Shown here piece after piece: positions 28,101 to 39,554 of a stretch of 64,000 nucleotides of DNA; position 1 is the first letter of the stretch, and the number at the start of each line of letters is the position of its first letter. The translations under genes were made by a program, and so were the position numbers. The notes beneath the pieces are model-generated. The model was not told the origin of the DNA. It worked only from the letters and a program-made list of their open reading frames with translations, and made no database searches. The stretch comes from Parvularcula bermudensis HTCC2503 (lineage in GTDB: Bacteria; Pseudomonadota; Alphaproteobacteria; Caulobacterales; Parvularculaceae): positions 1,612,001 through 1,676,000 of the forward strand of contig NC_014414.1 of assembly GCF_000152825.2 (NCBI RefSeq). The letters are read 5' to 3'.

Positions 28101-28795
28101 CCCGGCCCTTGCCGATTTTCTCCGGCGCTGCCCACGACCTTGTCGGCGACGAAGGGATTAGAGCGTCGCTCCTCGCCGAAGGTCGACATCGGCCCATGGC
28201 CGGGAACGAAGCGGACATCCGGGCCAAGGGGCCATAGTTTCTCGGTGATGGAGGCGATTAGGGTGGCGTGGTCGCCCCGCGGAAAATCGGTACGCCCGAT
28301 CGATCCGTGGAACAGCACATCGCCGACAAAGGCCAGTTTCGCCCCAGAATGGTAAAAGACGACATGACCTGGGGTGTGGCCTGGGGTGAAGAGGACGTCG
28401 AAGGCGAGATTGGACAGCGTGACCTGGTCGCCGTCATCGAGCCATCGATCGGGGACGACGCGGTCGGTGCCGAACCCACCGCCGCCGCCCAGCATCTGAG
28501 CCTGGGCCGCCATCTGATCGAGCCAAAAGGCTTCTTCGGGATGGGCGCCTTCGATGGGGGCGCCGGTCTTGGTCTTCATTTCCATGGCGCCGGCGGCGTG
28601 GTCGAGGTGACCATGGGTCAGCCAGATTTTTTCGACCCGACCGCCCCACGCCTCAACCTCTTGCAACAGGCGGTCGATCTCTCCCCCCGGATCGATCACG
28701 GCACAGGCGCCGTCCTTGGCCTTCACGAGGGAGCAATTCTGCTGAAACGGTGTGACGGGGACGATCTTGACGTCAAAGGGCGCGGAGTCGGTCAT
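28097..28795 (-). CDS. Metallo-beta-lactamase-fold hydrolase (glyoxalase II-like)
   Basis: 232-residue binuclear-metal hydrolase. The HxHxDH motif is WLTHGHLDHAAG; other ligands are in FTPGHTPGHVVFY and the Asp of FVGDVLFHGSIGRTDFP; the C-terminal His is in VPGHGPMSTFGEE. Similar to YcbL-type glyoxalase II homologues; natural substrate unknown. Start taken as the ATG at 28795 (MTDSAPFDVKIV). Confidence 0.88.
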   Translation of the reverse strand: MTDSAPFDVKIVPVTPFQQNCSLVKAKDGACAVIDPGGEIDRLLQEVEAWGGRVEKIWLTHGHLDHAAGAMEMKTKTGAPIEGAHPEEAFWLDQMAAQAQMLGGGGGFGTDRVVPDRWLDDGDQVTLSNLAFDVLFTPGHTPGHVVFYHSGAKLAFVGDVLFHGSIGRTDFPRGDHATLIASITEKLWPLGPDVRFVPGHGPMSTFGEERRSNPFVADKVVGSAGENRQGPG

Positions 28796-28928
28796 GGAGA
28801 CGCCTATATCAGCTCTTCGCCCCGGCTTCACCCATCCCCCTTTGCGCCCGCGCAGACCCGCGACACGTCGGACTTGATGAAGCGGGCGGGAGGCGACAGG
28901 GAGAGCGACGACACTGGAGGAGCGTCCT

Positions 28929-29612
28929 ATGACTTTGATACTGCACCACCTTGAAACCTCGCGATCGATGCGGATTTTGTGGCTGCTGGAGGAGCTGGGG
29001 CTCGATTACGAGCTCAAGACCTCACAGCGAGACCCTAAGACCATGTTCGGGCCGGCCGATCATCAAAAGCTCCATCCCCAGGGCTCCTGGCCGTTGATTC
29101 AGGATGGCGACCTGACGCTCCCGGAGAGTGGGGCGATCGTCGAATATGTGATCAACAAAGCCGGTGCCGAGAGCTGGCGGCGGACCCCCGACCAGGCCGA
29201 TTGGCCCGACTATCTGCGCTGGATGCATTTCGCCGAGGCGACCCTACAGCCCTATCTTCTGATGCATCTTGTCTTCTCCAAGCTGCCCAAACAGGCCCCC
29301 GCCATGGCGCGGCCGATTGTTAGCAAGGTGAAAGAGGGGGTCGAGGGCTTTATCATCAATCCGAAGGTCGAGCTCTATATGAAGATGATCGAGGCGCATC
29401 TCACCGGAAAAGACAGCTTCCTCGAAGGCGGGCTGACCGGCGCGGATGTCATGATGATCTTCCCCTTGGAAAGCGTTTTTGCGCGCATCGACGATGCCGG
29501 GAAGAAATATCCGAACACGAAAAAATACGTCCAGGGCATCCATGGCCGACCGGCCTTCAAGGCGGCCCTTGAGAAAGGCGGTGAGTACAAGCTCGCGCCG
29601 CTCCAGGACTAA
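28929..29612 (+). CDS. Glutathione S-transferase family protein
   Basis: 227-residue cytosolic protein with the thioredoxin-like N-domain (LILHHLETSRSMRILWLLEELGLDYEL, LTLPESGAIVEYV) and the all-helical C-domain (DYLRWMHFAEATLQPYLL, GADVMMIFPLE). Likely a beta-like detoxification or peroxidase-type GST. GGAGGAGC lies just upstream of the ATG. Followed by a strong hairpin. Confidence 0.9.
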   Translation: MTLILHHLETSRSMRILWLLEELGLDYELKTSQRDPKTMFGPADHQKLHPQGSWPLIQDGDLTLPESGAIVEYVINKAGAESWRRTPDQADWPDYLRWMHFAEATLQPYLLMHLVFSKLPKQAPAMARPIVSKVKEGVEGFIINPKVELYMKMIEAHLTGKDSFLEGGLTGADVMMIFPLESVFARIDDAGKKYPNTKKYVQGIHGRPAFKAALEKGGEYKLAPLQD

Positions 29613-29623
29613 CGCGTCACACT

Positions 29624-29655
29624 CTTGCCGCCGGGCATCGGTGCCTGGCGGCAAG
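29624..29655 (+). terminator. Fourteen-base-pair hairpin after the GST gene
   Basis: 29624-29637 pairs with 29642-29655 over 14 positions (one G-T wobble) around a TCGG loop, starting 12 bases after the GST stop. There is no T-run, so it may stabilise the 3' end or act with Rho rather than terminate alone. Confidence 0.55.
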
Positions 29656-29773
29656 TGCGGGGCGATGATGGCTGGAAGAAAACGGGGACGGCGCGCGCTC
29701 CCCGGCTCGTCCGGTCCCTCGCCCCCCAGGTGCCTCGTCCCTCGGGTCTCTCATATGCGAGCGTAGCGGGCCC

Positions 29774-31414
29774 TCAGCGGTGATGCTCTATATGGCTCTC
29801 AATCAGGGCCGCATTATAAGTTTTGAGCGCCCTGATTTGCGTCAGGGTACCGATGATTTTATCGCTGTCCTCATGGGGCACCACCGGCATCCCGTCGAGC
29901 CCCAGATCCGTCATCTGGGCGAGGGCCTCGCCAAGGGTTTCGGTGGCGACCAGCCGCGCTGCCCCCTTTTCCAGGGGGGCGGCATCGACCGGCATGGCGC
30001 GCATCACATCACGCACACGGATGGTTTTGAGGATGATCCCCTGCGGCCCATCGGAAAGGTCATAGCCGCGATGGTTGAGCTGGTAATGGAACCATGACGA
30101 GCCAAACAGGACCTGGACGATCATGCTGGCGATCCCCACGGCAATCATCAGCGTTGCGGTCATCTGATAATCCCCGGTGATCTCAAAGACGATCAGGGTG
30201 GTGGAGATCGGCGCGCCGATGATCGCCCCGGAAACGGCGCCCATGCCGATCATCGCAAAAAAGGTCGCGCCATATCCCGCCACCTCGGGAAAGATGGCGC
30301 CAAGGACGGTACCAAAAGCGGCGCCGGTGATCGTGCCCAGATAGATGCCCCCCGAAAAGACCCCCGTCCCGAAGCGGCAGGAGAGGCACAGGACCGTGGC
30401 GAACAGCTTTGCCACGAGAAGGAGGAGCAAGAGCTTGAGGGAATAGCTGCCCTGAATGGCCTCGGATGTCGCTTCGTAGCCAAACCCCAAGACTTCGGGC
30501 AAAAACATGCCGATCGTCCCCATGCCGAGCCCGGCGATCATCGGCATAAAGGGGGCGGGGATTCGTCGCCGCATCAGGCCCAGGGCGGTGCGCCGCGCCT
30601 TGGCCGCCGATTGCAGGAACGTCCAGGCCACGATCCCGCAGAGGATCCCCAACAGGGCGCCGAGGGGCAGCGCCCCCACGCCCGGGGTGACATAGTCCGG
30701 AATCTCAAACCGATGGGTGTTCTCGAAATGGAGCTGCGTTACCACCAGGGCCGAGACGCTTGAAAGGGTGACGGGGCCGAAGATCGATAGGGCGTAATTG
30801 GACAAAACCACTTCGAGGGCGAACAATACCCCGGCGATCGGCGCGTTGAACGCCGCCGACACCGCCGCGGCCGCGGCACATCCCAACAGCGTTCGCGCAT
30901 CCTTCGCCGGTATCTTGAGGCGCTGCGAAAAAAAGGTCGCGATCGAACCGCCCATGGCGACAAGCGGCCCCTCCCGACCGGCACTTGCCCCACAGCCAAG
31001 GGCGGTGGCGGAGACCACCGTCGCCACCGCGCCCGAGCGCAAGGACAGATAGCCTGGCGGGCTGGCCCGCGCCTCGATCACCTCGGCGACGCCTTGGCAC
31101 CTAATGTCCCTTAAAATGCCGAGACGGACAGCGATCCACAGCATCGTCCCCACAAGGATGCCGCCAATGACCGGGACAATGAAGGTTCGTCCAGGGTCAA
31201 GCCCCCTTGCCCCTTGCGCCAATTGCGTCGTGCCTTCGCCATAGGTGAACCGGGTCAAGGCCTCGACGCCAAGGGTGAAGAGAATGACCCCATAGGCGAC
31301 CGCCACCCCCAGGATCAGGGCCACCCCCCAAACCGTGGGACTGGCCGCGCCGATGGCCCGCCGCCGGGAGTGGCGCAGCCACAATCTAATGCGTTTCAGG
31401 GGGGGAGCGCTCAT
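29774..31414 (-). CDS. ClC-family chloride channel/antiporter with CBS domains
   Basis: 546-residue inner-membrane protein with about ten or more hydrophobic segments and a C-terminal CBS pair (IRVRDVMRAMPVDAAPLEKG, GLDGMPVVPHED). The conserved GREGP loop carries the gating glutamate, which fits a proton-coupled antiporter. The usual GSGIP selectivity motif is replaced by a CQGVAEV segment, as in ClcB-like members. The FGTGVFSGGIYLGTITGAAFG loop is present. Divergent from cpoB. Confidence 0.9.
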   Translation of the reverse strand: MSAPPLKRIRLWLRHSRRRAIGAASPTVWGVALILGVAVAYGVILFTLGVEALTRFTYGEGTTQLAQGARGLDPGRTFIVPVIGGILVGTMLWIAVRLGILRDIRCQGVAEVIEARASPPGYLSLRSGAVATVVSATALGCGASAGREGPLVAMGGSIATFFSQRLKIPAKDARTLLGCAAAAAVSAAFNAPIAGVLFALEVVLSNYALSIFGPVTLSSVSALVVTQLHFENTHRFEIPDYVTPGVGALPLGALLGILCGIVAWTFLQSAAKARRTALGLMRRRIPAPFMPMIAGLGMGTIGMFLPEVLGFGYEATSEAIQGSYSLKLLLLLLVAKLFATVLCLSCRFGTGVFSGGIYLGTITGAAFGTVLGAIFPEVAGYGATFFAMIGMGAVSGAIIGAPISTTLIVFEITGDYQMTATLMIAVGIASMIVQVLFGSSWFHYQLNHRGYDLSDGPQGIILKTIRVRDVMRAMPVDAAPLEKGAARLVATETLGEALAQMTDLGLDGMPVVPHEDSDKIIGTLTQIRALKTYNAALIESHIEHHR

Positions 31415-31572
31415 GGTGCCGTTGCGGTATCACGCTCCGCCGGGCCTGTCAGCGAGGCGAAGGGACCGACCTCACAAAAACGTCATCCATGGCCAATGTC
31501 CGGTGGGGGGTGATGCGACGCCGTCAAAGCTATGCTAGCGGGTCGTGAGAGTGATTCTTGAGGTGAGCTGCG

Positions 31573-32463
31573 GTGCGTCGTTCCATCTTTATTCGTGTCA
31601 TTGTTGGTCTGTCGGCGGCCTCTCTGTCGATTGCCGCCGCGTCTGCCCAAGTCAGGGCCTCCGCGGCGAACGATGATCGGACCCAAGAGCGTCTTTTGCG
31701 GATCGAGCGTCAGTTGCAGGACTTGCAAGCCGTTCTTTATACGTCGGAACCATCGCCTGCGCGGTCGGCGACGGGGGTCCCGACACCGTCCCTCGGCTCC
31801 TCGGGCAGCGCCCCGGCCGGCGACGTGTCGGTCCGATTGATGGCGATCGAACAAAGCTTGGCTGAGGTGACCGGCCGGCTTGAGGAATTATCCTATCGCC
31901 TTAACCGGCAAGAGCGACGCCTGGCGCAGCTGGGCGGCGATGACAGTGCAGAAGGCGCGTTTCCGGCGGTGCCGACCGATGGAGAGAGTCTAGGGGACAG
32001 CGACGTGCCGGTCGGTGGGCCCGTCGATCTGATCGGCCAGACATTGCGTGAGCAAGAGGCCCAGGTGGTGCTGCCGGATGATCCGGCCGCCGCATATGAC
32101 GAGGCCTATGCGGCGGTTCTGGCGGCAAATTATCGGGAGGCAGAGGCGAAGCTCGAAGCCTTTGTGGAAAAATTCCCCGAGGCGGCGCAAACCGCCGACG
32201 CGAAATACCTTCTCGGCGATGTTTACCTGGCAACCGGGGCCAATGGCGAAGCGGCGCGGATCTTTCTCGATCACGTCAGGACCTATCGCGATGATCCTAA
32301 GGCCCCCGAAGCCTATCTTAAGCTCGGCAAGTCCTTCTCGCTCCTCAATCGACCGGAGGAAGCCTGCCGTGTCCTCACCGCCGGAGAGCAGAAATTCCCC
32401 GATGTCGAGCCCCGGTTGGCGGCCCGCTACGCCACCGAGAAAGAGGCCGCCAACTGCGGGTAG
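31573..32463 (+). CDS. cpoB: Tol-Pal associated periplasmic protein CpoB/YbgF
   Basis: 296-residue exported protein: signal peptide (about 1-25, ending SAQ), an N-terminal coiled coil (ERLLRIERQLQDLQAVL and VRLMAIEQSLAEVTGRLEELSYRLNRQE), and C-terminal TPR repeats (YDEAYAAVLAANYREAEAKLEAF). In E. coli it links cell-wall synthesis with outer-membrane constriction. GTG start after GAGGTGAG. The tol-pal genes that usually precede it are not here, but the cpoB-tilS-ftsH order is conserved. Confidence 0.9.
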   Translation: MRRSIFIRVIVGLSAASLSIAAASAQVRASAANDDRTQERLLRIERQLQDLQAVLYTSEPSPARSATGVPTPSLGSSGSAPAGDVSVRLMAIEQSLAEVTGRLEELSYRLNRQERRLAQLGGDDSAEGAFPAVPTDGESLGDSDVPVGGPVDLIGQTLREQEAQVVLPDDPAAAYDEAYAAVLAANYREAEAKLEAFVEKFPEAAQTADAKYLLGDVYLATGANGEAARIFLDHVRTYRDDPKAPEAYLKLGKSFSLLNRPEEACRVLTAGEQKFPDVEPRLAARYATEKEAANCG

Positions 32464-33788
32464 AGACGCCCTTCAAGCTCGATCTGCCGCCGCTTGACGG
32501 ACGCCCGCTCGGTATTGCGGTATCGGGCGGTGCCGATAGCTTTGCCCTCCTGCACCGGCTCGCCGCGACCGACCAGCCGCTGCACGCCTTTACGGTCGAT
32601 CACGGATTGCGGCCCTCTTCGCGGGAAGAGGCGGACCTTGTCGCGGCCTGGTGTCGGGCGCGTGGTCTTCGCCACACGACCCTGACATGGGCGCGGTCCG
32701 ACCCGGCCCGTAAAGGCGGCGGCACGCTGACGGCGGCTGCCCGGCAGGCGCGCTACAAGCTCCTTTGTCAGGCCTGCGAGCAGCATGGCCTCGACAGGGT
32801 GGCAACGGCGCATACCGCCGATGATCAAGCCGAAACGGTGTTCATGCGCCTCCGCCGCGGCGGCGGGCAGGGCATGGCGGGGATGCCGAGGGAACGCTTG
32901 ATTGCCGCCGGACCGGGCCCTGCCATCCGGCTCCTTCGCCCTTTACTGGGGGTCAGGCGGGCGCGCCTCAGGGCCTATGCCAAGACCCACGATTTGCCCT
33001 TCGTCGATGACCCCTCGAATGCCGATCCGCGCTATGAGCGGGTAAGGGTCCGCGCGCTGCTCGGGGCGCTCGAAGAGCAAGGATTATTGACCGTGGCGGC
33101 CCTATGCGAGGTTGCCGAGGCCACCGCCCTTGCCGACCGGCGTGGGGACGGCCGTGATCTCGTCCAAGCGTATCTTACCGCCGAGGGCCTGCACAGCGAT
33201 GGGTCTGTCTATCTGCCGCTTCATCTGCCGGCGGACGGCACAGCCCTTGGGGTCGCCCCCCTTGCCCGCGTGATCGCCGCCCTTGGGTCCGCCCCCCCGC
33301 GATGGGCCGATGTGCCGCCCCCTGCCTCAATCGTCGCGCCCCTCACTCTCTCGGGGGTGCAGATCGAGCCGGATCCGAACGGCAAGGGCTTGTGGGTTTT
33401 TCGGGAACCCGCAGCGCTGCTCGGGCGACGGGACGGAAGCCGGCCCTTGGTGCCGCAGCCGCTAAAGGCAGGTCAGCACGTCCTCTTCGACCGCCGCTTC
33501 ATTGTCACCGCGCCCCCCGACACGCCGCCGGGGGCCAGTCTTTGCCCCCTCGGTCAGCTCGTTCCCCCTTCTATTGCGCTTTCAACATCTGCACGGCGTC
33601 GGCTTGCGACGCTGCCGGTCATTTGCGTGGGGGAGCGGGTGAGCCATTTGCCTGAGGGCACGGGGCCGACCGTGTCGCAGGGGTTCGCCCGTTGGAAGGA
33701 CGGCCTCGGCTTCCTACATGCAAATTCGGAATATGAGGCAAAACCGATTATGCTGGAGCGATTTGCTGACAGCGTTATCCGCTTCTAG
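32454..33788 (+). CDS. tilS: tRNA(Ile)-lysidine synthetase, probable CTG start
   Basis: Converts C34 of the AUA-reading tRNA-Ile to lysidine; essential in most bacteria. The PP-loop ATPase motif [13 protein letters not shown] lies at about 32520-32557, upstream of the first canonical start codon. From an in-frame TAA at 32319 up to the motif there is no ATG, GTG or TTG. CTG at 32454 follows GAGG (32443-32446) by 7 bases and yields 444 residues; ATT at 32394 is a weaker option. Other motifs: [39 protein letters not shown] and FVDDPSN. The CTG start would overlap the cpoB stop by 10 bases. Confidence 0.9.
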   Translation: MRVETPFKLDLPPLDGRPLGIAVSGGADSFALLHRLAATDQPLHAFTVDHGLRPSSREEADLVAAWCRARGLRHTTLTWARSDPARKGGGTLTAAARQARYKLLCQACEQHGLDRVATAHTADDQAETVFMRLRRGGGQGMAGMPRERLIAAGPGPAIRLLRPLLGVRRARLRAYAKTHDLPFVDDPSNADPRYERVRVRALLGALEEQGLLTVAALCEVAEATALADRRGDGRDLVQAYLTAEGLHSDGSVYLPLHLPADGTALGVAPLARVIAALGSAPPRWADVPPPASIVAPLTLSGVQIEPDPNGKGLWVFREPAALLGRRDGSRPLVPQPLKAGQHVLFDRRFIVTAPPDTPPGASLCPLGQLVPPSIALSTSARRRLATLPVICVGERVSHLPEGTGPTVSQGFARWKDGLGFLHANSEYEAKPIMLERFADSVIRF

Positions 33789-33837
33789 AAGATTGCTCGC
33801 TAGTCTTCTCGATCGGCGGGATGAAAGGATACTCCGA

Positions 33838-35754
<1,917 letters not shown>

Positions 35755-37008
35755 CACCGGTCCCCCCTCCGATGACAAGGGCGGCCCAAGTGGTCGCCCT
35801 TTTTCGTCCCGTCGGGCGAAAGCGCCGAAACCGGCCTCGCCGACATTGTTCTCTCCTGATCCGGCCGGACGATTCGAGATTTTTCTCGCATCGGTGCCGG
35901 GCGGTGAAGACATCCTGCGGCAGGAGGCTCTTTCCCTTGGCTTTGCCCACCCCCGCGCGGTGCCGGGCGGGGTGCGGTTCACCGGCGGATGGTCCCATGT
36001 CTGGCGGGCCAATCTGGCCAGCGCCGTGGCCTCGCGGGTTCTGGTCCGTCTTGCCCAGTTCGAGGCCCCCGATCTCAAGCGGCTGGCCCACCAACTTGCC
36101 GCGTTTCCGCTTTCGGAGGTTCGATCCCCCCTCGGGCCGGTGAGGGTCGAGGCGCAATGCGCAAAGTCGAAGATTTTCCATTCGGGCGCCGCCGCTCAGC
36201 GGTTGATCGAAGCCCTCGATCAACATGGAGTCGAGGCGGTCGAAGGGGGGGAGCCCCAAAGCCCAGACGAGGTGCCGGTCCCGCGTCTCATGCTCCGTCT
36301 CGACCATGACCGGGCGACCCTCAGTCTCGATACGACCGGGACCCCGCTTCATCGTCGCGGGCTAAAGCGGGATGTCGGTCGGGCACCGATGCGGGAGACC
36401 CTCGCTTCCCACTTCCTTCATCAGGCCGCGTGGCAGCCGGAGGAGGCGCTGCTCGACCCGTTTTGCGGATCGGGGACGTTTCTTCTCGAAGCGGCCGGGC
36501 GCGCTACAGGCAAATTGGCCGGCCGTGGCCGTCGCTTCGCCTTTGAGGGACTGCAAAGTTTCGCCCCGGACTCGTTCGAGGAGGTCGCGAAAGCCACGGC
36601 GGAGCGCCTAGCCCCCCAAAAGACGCCCGCTCTGGCCCTATGGGGGAGTGATCTGGACCCCACCACCATCGCCGCCGCCAAGGCGAACGCGGCCCGGGCG
36701 GCGCTGGCCGATCAGCTTCATTTCGAGGTGCGGGGGATCAGCGACGTCGCGCCGCCACCGGGCCTTGCTGCTGGGCTGATCCTGACCAATCCCCCCTATG
36801 GGGAACGTCTGGGCGACCCCCAGGCCCTGCGTCATCTTTACGCCACCTTCGGTAAAGTCCTGCGGGAGCGGTTCGGCGGCTGGCGGGTGGGGGTGATCAC
36901 CAGCGACGAACGGCTGGCGGCGGCAACCCGGCTCCCCTTTGCCGCGCCCTTCGCCCCCATTCCCCATGGCGGCATGCGCATTCGTCTGTGGATGACCGAG
37001 AGCCTGGC

Positions 37009-37656
37009 CTAGGCCGCCCGATTGCGAGAGGTGACCGTGGGGACGACATCGGCACAGGCGCGGAGAAGACGGGCGCGATCGCCCGCCGAAAGGCTCGAAA
37101 AGCGGGCCTTGAGACGGTCGAGATCGCGATAGGTGCGCTTGATCCCCGACCACCGCTCGCCGCTGCGGGGCAGGGGAGAGGCCGAGCTGGCACAATGTCG
37201 CGCGATGTCACGGAATAGGGTCAGCGCCGCGGCAAAGGCGTGATCACCGAGATCATATTCAGATACGCCGAGGGGCATGGGGAAGGTATTGACCGCGACG
37301 ATCGCGCCTTCGTCCACCCGCGGGGCCAATTCATGGGCGGTGACCCCAAAGGTCGTGGCCTCGTCCCAAATGGCGAAGGTCGTCGGCGCGACCCCCGGAT
37401 AGGTCGGGGGACCGGGATGAATATTGTAGCCGGTGAGTCCCGCCCGGATCAGAAGCGCTTCGGGAATGATGATATCGGTCAGAAAAGTGATGAGCCGAAC
37501 CGGGGCCCCGCCGGCCTCATCCAATGCGGTTTCGACCGCGGCTCTACTCGACGCGAAATTCGCGCGGGCCTTAGGATGCAGCTGCGCGATGAAATCGCAC
37601 AGCGCGGGGCCAAATTCCCGTTTGCAGACCAAAAGTATGTCGTGCCGTTGGGTCAT
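37009..37656 (-). CDS. Stand-alone formyltransferase-domain protein
   Basis: 215 residues from the ATG at 37656. Formyl-transferase fold with the catalytic Asn-His-Asp set: Asn and His in GYNIHPGPPTYPG and the Asp in LAPRVDEGAIV. It lacks the C-terminal domain of methionyl-tRNA formyltransferase and does not look like PurN at the N-terminus. It presumably uses 10-formyltetrahydrofolate on an unknown acceptor. Overlaps the methyltransferase stop by 4 bases on the opposite strand. An upstream in-frame ATG at 37698 would add 14 residues. Confidence 0.75.
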   Translation of the reverse strand: MTQRHDILLVCKREFGPALCDFIAQLHPKARANFASSRAAVETALDEAGGAPVRLITFLTDIIIPEALLIRAGLTGYNIHPGPPTYPGVAPTTFAIWDEATTFGVTAHELAPRVDEGAIVAVNTFPMPLGVSEYDLGDHAFAAALTLFRDIARHCASSASPLPRSGERWSGIKRTYRDLDRLKARFSSLSAGDRARLLRACADVVPTVTSRNRAA

Positions 37657-37678
37657 GCCCTCACTCTTCAGGAATATG

Positions 37679-37694
37679 GTTAAGATCGAATTAG
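37679..37694 (-). promoter_or_regulatory. CtrA-like binding site
   Basis: Read on the minus strand, CTAA-TTCGATC-TTAAC matches the CtrA full site TTAA-N7-TTAAC in all but one fixed base. It lies 23-38 bases ahead of the formyltransferase ATG and about 85 bases from the divergent membrane-protein gene. CtrA is the cell-cycle regulator of many alphaproteobacteria. Confidence 0.35.
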
Positions 37695-37779
37695 GCATAG
37701 GCGCCGTCCAGGGTCGATCTTGGCGCCGAACGCCCCCTCGCGTAGCGTTGCGGTGAAGTGGCCTTGGGGGCGGAGAGAC

Positions 37780-38676
37780 ATGAGCCAGAAATTACCTGTT
37801 GCCGAAACGGCGCTGGCGGCAATGGCCTTTGGCGGGCGGATGATCTTCCCCGTCCTCAAGGTGGCGGGAGCACCATTGCTTCTCGCTCTCTGCCTCGCGG
37901 CATGGGCCCTTTGGCCGATGGTTGAGGGGGGGCAAGCCCGGCCGCTCTTCGGTATTTCTGGCGGCATGCCGCTTCGGATCGCGGCGTTCACCTTCGCGTT
38001 TTTCCTCACTTTGCCGATCGCCGTGCGCGTCCTGGCGGTCGCAGCGGACGCAGATACGCTGCCGGGGGGGGGGTTCTATTGGCGCTTTGGGGGAACCGAA
38101 CTCCGTTTCCTGGCGATGCTGATCCTCACCTTTGTTCTCATTCTGGGCCTTCTTACCGGCGTCAATCTTGCGCTCTTGTCGCTTGGGGCCAAGGTCGCGG
38201 CGAGTGGTGATTTGACCCTTGGCTGGGTCCCCGCCCTCTTTCGCTTCGTCGGTGTCGTCTTTGCGTTTTGGCTCTCCCTTCGGTTTGTGCTTGCTGGGCC
38301 CTCGGCGGCGATCGACAATTCGGTGAATGTCGTCGCCGCGTTTCGAGCCACAGGGGGCAATGTTTTCCGGCTTATCGGCTCGCTGGGGGTGTTAGGCCTT
38401 CTCATCGCCGCACTGATCGTCAGCCTTGTGCTGATCCAATTCATTCTCGGTCTCTTCTCGGGCCAAATGATGTTGATCCTTGGGGACGCGACCCTGTCTG
38501 GCCGCATTGTCGGCGGCAGTCTCGCCGCCCTTTCGCTTCTTCTCACGGTCGGTGGCTGGCTCTGGATCAAATTGGCGGTGGCCGGTTGGTTCGGCGTTGC
38601 ATGGGCGACCCTGCGCCCTGCCTCGGTGTCCGAGGGAGTTCAGTCGGGCCCCGGGGGCGAGGTCTTTGCGGTGTGA
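37780..38676 (+). CDS. Multi-pass membrane protein of unknown function
   Basis: 298 residues with about six hydrophobic helices: near 27-48, 65-85, 105-135, 150-170, 200-225 and 240-270. I do not recognise the family. The ATG at 37780 follows GGAGAG by 2-3 bases; a longer frame from 37720 adds 20 unlikely residues. It has a 10-G run at 38064-38073 coding Pro-Gly-Gly-Gly, where slippage would destroy the frame. Its stop overlaps the folP start (GTGA), so the two are coupled, which may only reflect operon packing. Confidence 0.75.
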   Translation: MSQKLPVAETALAAMAFGGRMIFPVLKVAGAPLLLALCLAAWALWPMVEGGQARPLFGISGGMPLRIAAFTFAFFLTLPIAVRVLAVAADADTLPGGGFYWRFGGTELRFLAMLILTFVLILGLLTGVNLALLSLGAKVAASGDLTLGWVPALFRFVGVVFAFWLSLRFVLAGPSAAIDNSVNVVAAFRATGGNVFRLIGSLGVLGLLIAALIVSLVLIQFILGLFSGQMMLILGDATLSGRIVGGSLAALSLLLTVGGWLWIKLAVAGWFGVAWATLRPASVSEGVQSGPGGEVFAV

Positions 38677-39494
38677 TCGACCCGTCCCTACAGATTGTCG
38701 GCATTCTGAACGTCACCCCTGACAGCTTTTCGGACGGGGGCCGCTATAAGGGCCTCGATGCGGCGCTGTCGCAGGCAGAGCGATTGGCGGCCGAGGGGGC
38801 GACGATCATCGATATTGGGGGCGAATCGACCCGTCCCGGAGCGAAGCCTGTTGCCTCGGCCGAGGAGCAAAGCCGCGTCATTCCGGTCATCCGCGCCTTG
38901 CGCCGAGAACTGCCGGACATCCCGTTGTCGATTGACACGCGGCGCCCCGAAACCGCCCGCGCGGCGATGGGGGAGGGGGCGTCGATCTGGAATGACGTCT
39001 CCGCCCTGACCTTCGCCGAGGACAGCCTCGCCACGGCCGCTGATCTTGGCGTCCGGGTCATCCTCATGCATGCCCAGGGTGATCCCCAGACCATGCAATG
39101 CGCGCCGCGCTATACCGATGTGGTCGAAGAGGTTTTTGCGTTTCTGGCCGCGCGGATTGCCGTGTGTGAGGCGGCGGGGATCCCGAAGAACCGTCTGATC
39201 GTCGATCCCGGCATCGGTTTTGGGAAGACCCTTGACCACAATCTTGCCCTCTTGTCGGGATTGGACCGGTTCACCGCCCTTGGGCCCCCGCTATTGATCG
39301 GCGCGTCCCGCAAGCGATTCATCGCCGCTCTCGACCGCGAGGGGCCGGCTGCGGAGCGGCTTGGCGGCTCGGTGGCGGCGGTCATCGAAAGTTATCGTCG
39401 CGGCGCTAAACTGTTTCGCGTGCACGATGTGGCGGCCACGAGGCAGGCATTGGCCGTGGCCGCGGCGATCTCGCCCCCTGATGAGGCTTTGTGA
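38673..39494 (+). CDS. folP: Dihydropteroate synthase
   Basis: Condenses para-aminobenzoate with dihydropterin pyrophosphate; the sulfonamide target. 273 residues from the GTG at 38673, which overlaps the membrane-protein stop and follows GAGG by 10 bases. Landmarks: VGILNVTPDSFSDGG, IDIGGESTRPGA, PLSIDTRRPETARAA, VILMHAQGDPQTMQ, DPGIGFGKT and the C-terminal RVHDVAAT. The longer frame upstream to 38268 lies inside the membrane-protein gene and is spurious. Confidence 0.95.
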   Translation: MIDPSLQIVGILNVTPDSFSDGGRYKGLDAALSQAERLAAEGATIIDIGGESTRPGAKPVASAEEQSRVIPVIRALRRELPDIPLSIDTRRPETARAAMGEGASIWNDVSALTFAEDSLATAADLGVRVILMHAQGDPQTMQCAPRYTDVVEEVFAFLAARIAVCEAAGIPKNRLIVDPGIGFGKTLDHNLALLSGLDRFTALGPPLLIGASRKRFIAALDREGPAAERLGGSVAAVIESYRRGAKLFRVHDVAATRQALAVAAAISPPDEAL

Positions 39495-39554
39495 CGGCGG
39501 CCCGCTTTGCCCGCTGCCGGGGCATCGGCTAAGGGCGCGGGAAAGGAGATGAGA

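Noticed and set aside
38268-38672. Long N-terminal extension of folP
   Set aside because: It lies inside the membrane-protein gene in another frame; DHPS homology begins just after the GTG at 38673.
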